Assembly: GCA_007122505.1 (NCBI GenBank)
Contig: SKTQ01000231.1
Span: forward strand, 1 to 13,068
DNA: 13,068 nt
Origin: Bacteroidales bacterium
GTDB taxonomy: Bacteria; Bacteroidota; Bacteroidia; Bacteroidales; UBA7960
Direction of reading: 5' to 3'
In this document: one piece after another, positions 7,981-13,068 of the stretch
Numbering within the stretch: position 1 is the first letter of the stretch
How the letters are laid out: each line of letters starts with the position of its first letter
Made by a program: the position numbers and the translations under genes
Notes under the pieces: model-generated
Database searches by the model: none
What the model saw: only the letters and a program-made list of their open reading frames with translations
Told to the model about the DNA's origin: nothing

Positions 7981-8430
7981 ATGAAAAAACTAGCATCAGT
8001 TGATTATCCAGAAGAAATGAGGAATAAACCGTTTTTCGATCTTACGGTAGAAATGTTGAATTGTGTACGTGATCACAATTATCATCGATTATCAGAGATT
8101 TGTGATGATGATTTCGGCATCATTGATATCAATACCGAAGGCGGATCTGAAGTGATCCGTGATCGAGCCGGCTGGGAAAACTGGTTTCAGAGTCTGTTTG
8201 AGAGGCTTGGTGCCATGGGGGCCCAAACATGGTCGGAAATTACTAATTATGAAGCAATTCAGCGCGGTGATATGGGCTATTGCGTGGTTGATTTTGATCA
8301 AATGCTTGTGGTGGGTGACAAAAATATGCGTTTTGCCGTTCTTTCCACCATCATTTGGAAGCGTGATAACGGTACGTGGAAAGAATCCAGATACCATTGT
8401 TCATTACTGAATGTGCGGGAGGAATCCTAA
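7981..8430 (+). CDS. Small NTF2/SnoaL-like protein of unknown function
   Basis: The 149-residue protein has no signal peptide or membrane helix and is predicted cytoplasmic. An N-terminal helical part (FFDLTVEMLNCVRDHNYHRL) is followed by a central IIDINTEGGSEVIRDRAGWENWFQ and a strand-rich end, TIIWKRDNGTWKESRYHCSLL. This order, an N-terminal helix, a Trp/Phe-rich helix after a 'G..I.DR..W' turn, and a final beta sheet with a W...WK...H.S pattern, is the usual look of NTF2-like/SnoaL/DUF4440 folds, which bind small hydrophobic ligands or act as small enzymes. The ligand cannot be inferred. It is divergent to the rhodopsin gene, so a shared regulation is possible. Its stop codon lies only 7 bp from the stop of the convergent - strand gene. 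Confidence 0.65.
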   Translation: MKKLASVDYPEEMRNKPFFDLTVEMLNCVRDHNYHRLSEICDDDFGIIDINTEGGSEVIRDRAGWENWFQSLFERLGAMGAQTWSEITNYEAIQRGDMGYCVVDFDQMLVVGDKNMRFAVLSTIIWKRDNGTWKESRYHCSLLNVREES

Positions 8431-8450
8431 GACACGGTCATTTTTTGACC
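8431..8450. terminator. Small hairpin at the convergent 3' ends
   Basis: GGTCA (8436-8440) and TGACC (8446-8450) form a 5-bp stem with a T5 loop, overlapping the stop codon and last codons of the - strand gene. Only 7 bp lie between the two stop codons. The stem is short and has no good U-tract after it on either strand, so terminator activity is doubtful. Confidence 0.25.
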
Positions 8451-9874
8451 ACCATTTTCTCCAGAATACCGTAAATCTGGACCCAGAACAAGGATCCCAG
8501 AACAGCAATGCCCAGGTAGGAAAACTCATTGAAATAGATGGCTCCGGCATCTACGTTAAAGGTAAAAATGTCCGTGAGGCCGATGATATAGTAAAGGATA
8601 GCCACCACGAATCCTGCTAATGCTCCCTGTAGCATATGATTCCAAATCATCTTTTTCGCAGGGTTGAGCAGATGCTTTAATACACCTCCAATGATGCCGC
8701 CAATTAAGGTCAGCAGCACAAATAAAACAGGCAGCACGAATTCGAAATCCGTTGTTGTTTCATGAAAGTTATCGGCGCGTGCCGTTATGATCGATTTACC
8801 GGTGCTCTCAGATCTTAGTAATACCCTGCCCGGTTTATCCCTGCTTACGTAAACATGCCCGGGTATTGTTCCCATGGTGGCTGTCAGTGTTACTCTGACA
8901 GAATCCTCCTCCAGGTAATTCAACAAAGAAATGCTAACTGGTATTGACTGCACACCCAATCCCTGCAGAGCTCTTGGCGGGGTATCAATCCGGATCAGGC
9001 TTTCTTTCGGAAGAAATATGCTATCACCTTCCAGGTTTAAAGGGTTTATCATACGCACCAAAACCGGGTTATGTGGTGATGTATCCGTTACATTGACTCT
9101 TTGCAGCGGCATATTTGTGTGTGTGAATTGAACAATGACAGGTTCCAGCAATGTATGCCTCGAAGTGATAAACTCCACCGGATGGGGTTCAACGAGTTCT
9201 CTTCTTCTCAGTTCAGTTTCGGAGTCGTCTAAGAGCATTACAAATAAATCAGTTTCATAATTGTTTTGCTGCCAATTGTAAATCAATGGTTCAATGAAAC
9301 TCATCAACCTGAGCACACGTTGCTCGGTAAGTATTTTACCGCTTACCGGGTCAATATAAGGTGTTTTGACCCTGGCAATATAGATATCCGGTAACACCAT
9401 ACCCTGCAATTTCACATGGCGGTCTCCCAAAGGTATATTGCTTTCTGCCAGTGTAAGTTCAGCAGCGCCTTTACGATGAATAACCGCCATGTTTACCCCA
9501 TCCTCAAGCCGAAAGTCAGAAAGCATAACACTTTCATCGCTTAACTGTCCATTTTTGCTTACCTTAATGTTAACCACAGATGTGGTATCTTCGATGATGT
9601 GAAGGTTAGATCTGAAATTGGGTCTGTCCAGTTGCCGCGAGAGCATTGTTGCCTGAGCAGGGGTTAAAGCGCGTTGCACGGTATCTGTGGTGTGCCCTAA
9701 ATACGGTATATCCCTAAGCAAACGAGAGACCTGGTGCGGTGGGATAATTTCCTGTGCTTGTACTTTGTGGGCAGCGGGTAACATAAAAACGACGTATAAT
9801 AGGGTTATGAACGCGGCTCTTTCCCAATATGTTAACCTATTTTTTCCTGTTGCAGTGTATCTTGTTATTTTCAT
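8438..9874 (-). CDS. Secreted/membrane protein of unknown function, third gene of the DUF4157-AAA operon
   Basis: I choose the ATG at 9874 (478 residues), because MKITRY... begins a signal peptide: basic start, hydrophobic stretch at about 20-36, and a possible cleavage after residue 40 in VQAQE. The longer frame to 10060 would overlap the upstream ATPase gene by about 100 bp and is unlikely. Residues of about 41-370 look extracytoplasmic and strand-rich, with Ig-like or bacterial-adhesin-like patterns such as ISLLNYLEEDSVRVTLTAT. Three hydrophobic helices end the protein (about 377-399, 414-433 and 452-471), with a Gly-rich first helix. It is probably anchored in the inner membrane with the large domain in the periplasm. 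It starts 85 bp after the ATPase gene, on the same strand. I do not recognise the family. It could be a membrane partner of the injection-type system suggested by the upstream genes, but that rests on position alone. Confidence 0.75.
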   Translation of the reverse strand: MKITRYTATGKNRLTYWERAAFITLLYVVFMLPAAHKVQAQEIIPPHQVSRLLRDIPYLGHTTDTVQRALTPAQATMLSRQLDRPNFRSNLHIIEDTTSVVNIKVSKNGQLSDESVMLSDFRLEDGVNMAVIHRKGAAELTLAESNIPLGDRHVKLQGMVLPDIYIARVKTPYIDPVSGKILTEQRVLRLMSFIEPLIYNWQQNNYETDLFVMLLDDSETELRRRELVEPHPVEFITSRHTLLEPVIVQFTHTNMPLQRVNVTDTSPHNPVLVRMINPLNLEGDSIFLPKESLIRIDTPPRALQGLGVQSIPVSISLLNYLEEDSVRVTLTATMGTIPGHVYVSRDKPGRVLLRSESTGKSIITARADNFHETTTDFEFVLPVLFVLLTLIGGIIGGVLKHLLNPAKKMIWNHMLQGALAGFVVAILYYIIGLTDIFTFNVDAGAIYFNEFSYLGIAVLGSLFWVQIYGILEKMVVKK

Positions 9875-9959
9875 GGTTGGTCGGTTTAGAGGCGGTAATA
9901 ATATTTCCGTTTTTGGCCGTGTTATTATTAACCAATCGGATTTGCTTACAACCCAATAA

Positions 9960-11291
9960 TCAAAACACTTTGCCTTCTTTCTGGTATTCGCGTTCGATAC
10001 CTTTTTGTATGGACAGGGTCGATATCTCGGACTTTTTGCCGGAAATGGCATCCAGGGCACAATGTTGTATCACGTTAACGATACCGGCGCCGGTGATTTC
10101 ATACTTTTTTGCAATTGTTTTCAGTTCTTCATCTGATGGCAGCTTCAACCCTTTTCGTGAGGGTAGGGTTTTTTTCCAAAGCAAAAATCTTTCTTCTGGT
10201 GTGGGAGGCGGAAAATAGATCACCGACTGAAACCGGCGGATAAATGCCTCATCAATATTGGATTTGAAATTGGATGCCAGAATTACAAGACCATTATGGT
10301 TTTCAATTCGTTGCAACAGGTAGGCTACTTCCTGGTTGGCATATTTGTCGTGCGCATCCCTTACGCTGGTTCGTTTGCCAAACAGTGCGTCGGCTTCGTC
10401 AAAAAACAGGATCCATTCCTTGTTTTGCGCCCTGCTAAAGAGTTGCGAAAGGTTTTTTTCTGTTTCTCCAATAAACTTTGATACCACCATGGAAAGGTCA
10501 ATGCGAAATACATCACGTCCGGTATTTTTTCCCAGAATGGTGGCAGCCAAGGTTTTTCCGGTCCCGGGTGGCCCGTGAAAAAGCGCACGGTAACCGGGCT
10601 TTACCCATCTTCTGAGGTTCCATCGGTTCATCAGAACCTCCTGATGGTTCAGCCAGTTTTGCAGCTCCTGTAATTTCGCCCTTGTGTTTTTGCTGAGCAC
10701 CATGTCCTTATCTTCCAGTTCGGAGGTGATATATTCAGCAGGGAAGTCGGTGCTGAACCTGGGACGTGATACTTTGCCGGTGAGCAACTGGTCAACAATG
10801 TCGGGGTTTATGATGATTCGCCCACTCATGCGCGGCTCGCCACGGGAAACGTCTTCAAGCCAAAGGATACGATGCTGCGCAAAGGGGTGCTCTTCAGAGA
10901 ATAGTTGCTGCAACCGGTTTCTGTCTTGCAGATCTTCGCCTGCCAGCAAAAAGCAAGCGGTTTCACCGGTTGGAAGAAAACCGCGGAATTTGGTTCCCCT
11001 GATACCTCCCAGTTGCGGAAAATCGCCGGAAGTTTTCAGGTTTTCCCGAAAAACGTCATCCAGGAAATTGGGATTCAGGTGCGGTGCCAGTGCCAGAATC
11101 AAGACCAATTCTTCTTCCCAGCTGAGCCTGTGTTTACTTACCAGGCTGTTTAGTTGAGGATGTTTTTCCTGGGTTGTTGGTTCCGTTATTTTTCTTGCTG
11201 TTTTTTTTACCGGATCGGAGTTATTGCCAAAATGCCTGTGAAACCGCCATTCAATGATAGATTTTAACCGGTTTAGTTCGTTTGTAAACAT
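9960..11291 (-). CDS. AAA+ ATPase resembling the eCIS Afp15-type ATPase
   Basis: The 443-residue protein has a variable N-terminal part (about 1-200) and an AAA+ module at about 205-430. Visible motifs are Walker A GPPGTGKT (240-247), Walker B ILFFDEAD (294-301, with D298 and E299), sensor 1 at N341 (ILASNFKSNID), the arginine finger region RRF (352-354), and the small-domain motif ITGAGIVNVIQH. The motifs look catalytically complete. The layout, a non-conserved N-terminus followed by one AAA+ domain, fits the ATPase of eCIS clusters (Afp15 family), where it is thought to assist assembly or release of the particle. It starts 2 bp after the stop codon of the DUF4157 gene, so the two are probably cotranscribed and translationally coupled. 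A stand-alone AAA+ chaperone is the main alternative. Confidence 0.82.
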   Translation of the reverse strand: MFTNELNRLKSIIEWRFHRHFGNNSDPVKKTARKITEPTTQEKHPQLNSLVSKHRLSWEEELVLILALAPHLNPNFLDDVFRENLKTSGDFPQLGGIRGTKFRGFLPTGETACFLLAGEDLQDRNRLQQLFSEEHPFAQHRILWLEDVSRGEPRMSGRIIINPDIVDQLLTGKVSRPRFSTDFPAEYITSELEDKDMVLSKNTRAKLQELQNWLNHQEVLMNRWNLRRWVKPGYRALFHGPPGTGKTLAATILGKNTGRDVFRIDLSMVVSKFIGETEKNLSQLFSRAQNKEWILFFDEADALFGKRTSVRDAHDKYANQEVAYLLQRIENHNGLVILASNFKSNIDEAFIRRFQSVIYFPPPTPEERFLLWKKTLPSRKGLKLPSDEELKTIAKKYEITGAGIVNVIQHCALDAISGKKSEISTLSIQKGIEREYQKEGKVF

Positions 11292-11293
11292 AT

Positions 11294-13068
11294 TTATTTT
11301 GCTTTCACTTCATTAACATAAATCTGATAAATGCCAATATTCTCTTTGGTTCCTGTACTGTAAACCGGAGCCATATCATTCTTAATGCGATAATAATCGG
11401 CTATGATTTCGCCCTGTTCTTCCACATTAAATGCATCCATCCCTTTTTCCTTGTTCTCCTCTAATGCATCCAGCCCCCCATAATCATAAAAACCCGGCTT
11501 ATTGTTGCCATGAAGGGCACGGGGCATGTACATGGCTCCCATTTTTTCGTATTGCCAAACGTGGGTAAGTTCATGTATCAGGGTATCGGGTGACATGGGA
11601 CCCCAGCTGTTGATCGTATGGAAGCTCACGTAAGGACGGTCTGTCCATGAAGGACCCAATACAGCTTTCTCATCAATTCTAACCAAATCATAATCAATAC
11701 TTTCACCAAATACATCACGGGCCATTGCTTTTTCGGCCCCGGTAAGTGGGCGCGTATTGAATTTGATGAAGTCGGCCAGCGTTTCATATATTTCTGGCAA
11801 TCCGGATACTTCCACGACATAAATTGCCAGTTCTCCCAGCCACTTCCCAAAGCTTTTCCATGTGTCTGCCTTTCCCAGTGATTTCCACCAGTCAAGCGAC
11901 CATGGCTTCAGGCTTTTTACCCCTTTCCACAGATGTCCGACAAGACGATGCAACCTTTTTGGTAATGAAGTGATCCAGCGTTTGGCCCTGTGAAAGATTC
12001 CTTTGATCTTTTCTCCAAGTTTACGGGTAATTTTTCTTACCCCCTTCAAGAGCCTCTTCCCTGCTTTTTTAACACCTCTTCCTACCTTTTTTACACCCCT
12101 TGAAATCGCTTTCCCCGCTTTCTTTAATCCCCTGCCAATTCTTTTGAAAATTCCCTGGACACCCGGAGACACAGTGCTTTTATTCTGCTGCACAACATGT
12201 GTCAGTTCATGTGCCAGCAACTTTTTGCCACTACTTTTATTCGGTGCATATTTCCCGGAATTAAAGAAAATATCTTTACCATGAGTGAATGCCTGAGCTC
12301 CCAGTGATGTACTCATTTGCTCAGATTCTGGCCCTGTATGAATATTTACATGGCTGAAATCGTAACCAAAGGACTCCGACATTTCTTTTTGAACCGGATC
12401 ATGCAATGGTTTGCCTTTTCCTTTTGCGGTTTTTATCTGATGTTCAAGCGAATCATTGATCAATCTTTCTCCGTCAGACGATTTAAGCTGCAGTGGTTTT
12501 TCTTCTTCTTCGAACAAATGAAGTTCGTCTTCGGTAAATGTATTTTCTTCCTCATGTTTTACCGTTGAATAATCCGGTTCTTCAATATCCTGCTTTTCCG
12601 TTTCCTTGTATTCCTTTTCTTCCCATTGCATTGATTCCCCTTTGGTGTCTTCTTTTACTGATGAATACCCTGGTTCTTCAAAATCCTTATTTTCTGTTTC
12701 CTTGTATTCCTTTTCTTCCCATTGCAGTGATTCTTCTTTGGTATCTTCTTTTACCGTTGAATACTCCGGGTCTTCAATATCCTTCTTTTCTGTTTCCTTA
12801 TATTCCTTCTCTTCCCATTGCAGTGATTCTCCTTCTTCTTCATCTTTAACCGGAGTGTACTCCCATTCTTCTAACTCTTTTATGCCAGGCTTTTTGACAT
12901 TGGAAGCAAGACCCTGTTCTTTTAATAATTGAATCTTATTGACCCCAGGGTTATGTGTAATATTGTCATGTGTCCCGGTAATGATCTCGGCAACACGCTC
13001 AGCTTGTCTCTCAAATTGATCGCCGGGTTCACCAACTGTGAGTTTGGTTTGAGCGCCCCCCGCATGAA
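11294..13068 (-). CDS. DUF4157 (eCIS-core) protein with second metalloprotease-like domain, 5' end missing
   Basis: The frame has no stop codon from the right edge to 11294, so at least 590 residues belong to this protein and its start is beyond the window. Numbering from the first full codon (13066), the motif LTVGEPGDQFERQAERVAE (9-27) is typical of the N-terminal region of DUF4157 proteins. Then come three 32-residue acidic repeats (80-175), a DUF4157 domain (about 217-295) with HELTHVVQQ (286-294), a Lys/Gly/Arg-rich segment (about 307-380), and a second zincin-like domain. In the latter, IHELTHVWQY (HEXXH at 498-502) is followed by FNVEEQGEIIADYY about 45 residues later, which could give the third zinc ligand. 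The family is associated with eCIS and is often part of effectors. I infer a secreted or injected effector; an alternative is a particle-associated structural or processing protein. Confidence 0.85.
   Translation of the reverse strand, partial: HAGGAQTKLTVGEPGDQFERQAERVAEIITGTHDNITHNPGVNKIQLLKEQGLASNVKKPGIKELEEWEYTPVKDEEEGESLQWEEKEYKETEKKDIEDPEYSTVKEDTKEESLQWEEKEYKETENKDFEEPGYSSVKEDTKGESMQWEEKEYKETEKQDIEEPDYSTVKHEEENTFTEDELHLFEEEEKPLQLKSSDGERLINDSLEHQIKTAKGKGKPLHDPVQKEMSESFGYDFSHVNIHTGPESEQMSTSLGAQAFTHGKDIFFNSGKYAPNKSSGKKLLAHELTHVVQQNKSTVSPGVQGIFKRIGRGLKKAGKAISRGVKKVGRGVKKAGKRLLKGVRKITRKLGEKIKGIFHRAKRWITSLPKRLHRLVGHLWKGVKSLKPWSLDWWKSLGKADTWKSFGKWLGELAIYVVEVSGLPEIYETLADFIKFNTRPLTGAEKAMARDVFGESIDYDLVRIDEKAVLGPSWTDRPYVSFHTINSWGPMSPDTLIHELTHVWQYEKMGAMYMPRALHGNNKPGFYDYGGLDALEENKEKGMDAFNVEEQGEIIADYYRIKNDMAPVYSTGTKENIGIYQIYVNEVKAK
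11927..12148 (-). other. Basic Gly/Lys-rich amphipathic segment within the DUF4157 protein
   Basis: The encoded segment has short repeats of the type RGLKKAGKAIS, RGVKKVG, RGVKKAGKRLL and KGVRKITRKLG, with Gly spaced regularly among Lys and Arg. It separates the two HELTH domains and could form a cationic amphipathic helix or a flexible nucleic-acid- or membrane-binding linker. The role is unknown. Confidence 0.7.
12542..12829 (-). repeat. Three 96-bp tandem repeats encoding an acidic linker
   Basis: Units are at 12734-12829, 12638-12733 and 12542-12637, each exactly 96 bp (32 codons). They read ES(L/M)QWEEKEYKETE, then (K/N/Q), then D(I/F)E(D/E)P and a YS(T/S)VK motif, with a more divergent acidic end in the third unit (HEEEN). 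A degenerate half unit (EEWEYTPVKDEEEG) precedes the first. The in-frame period and the strong conservation point to recent duplication within the coding sequence. The ATG at 12629-12631 lies in the third unit and is not a start. Confidence 0.95.

Noticed and set aside
9875..10060. Longer start of the membrane protein gene at 10060
   Set aside because: It would overlap the ATPase gene by about 100 bp and place 62 residues before a clear signal peptide.
12542..12829. CRISPR array
   Set aside because: The 96-bp repeats are contiguous, have no spacers and lie in a reading frame.
12538..12932. Open frames on the + strand across the repeats
   Set aside because: They are complements of the repetitive acidic coding sequence and have low-complexity Ser/Phe/Pro-rich translations with no family features.

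Overview
The window looks like chromosomal DNA of a member of the Bacteroidota. The grounds are candidate promoters of the TAnnTTTG type, few Shine-Dalgarno sites, a PiT phosphate transporter with a PhoU-like tail, a sodium-pumping rhodopsin very close to the flavobacterial KR2 type, and a DUF4157 protein next to an AAA+ ATPase. Genus and species cannot be read from the sequence. No tRNA, rRNA, CRISPR array, insertion sequence or integrase was seen.

Left part (1-6817, all + strand). The window opens inside a large membrane-anchored SMC/Rad50-like ATPase of the YhaN type, with its N-terminus cut off by the window edge. Then comes a phosphate block: a PiT-family transporter with a PhoU-like C-terminal domain, an OmpR/PhoB-class response regulator and a PhoR-like membrane histidine kinase. 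Degenerate repeats spaced about 11 bp apart lie upstream of both the transporter and the regulator and could be Pho-box-like operators. The likely logic is that PhoR-like kinase and PhoB-like regulator sense phosphate status and control uptake.

Middle part (6818-8430). A rhodopsin gene on the - strand converges on the kinase gene across a strong hairpin terminator. Its helix C carries the N-D-Q triad of light-driven sodium pumps, and the retinal lysine is present. A small NTF2/SnoaL-like gene is divergently transcribed from it across an AT-rich spacer.

Right part (8431-13068, all - strand, transcribed right to left). Three genes form an apparent operon: a large DUF4157 (eCIS-core) protein that runs off the right edge, an AAA+ ATPase starting 2 bp after it, and a secreted/membrane protein of unknown function with a signal peptide and three C-terminal membrane helices. 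DUF4157 proteins and this kind of AAA+ ATPase are characteristic of extracellular contractile injection system (eCIS) loci, so this may be the edge of such a locus. No sheath, tube or baseplate gene is inside the window. The DUF4157 protein is the most unusual object here: it has a typical N-terminal GEPGD-type motif, three 96-bp tandem repeats coding an acidic linker, a DUF4157 HELTH motif, a very basic Gly/Lys segment and a second HELTH metalloprotease-like domain.
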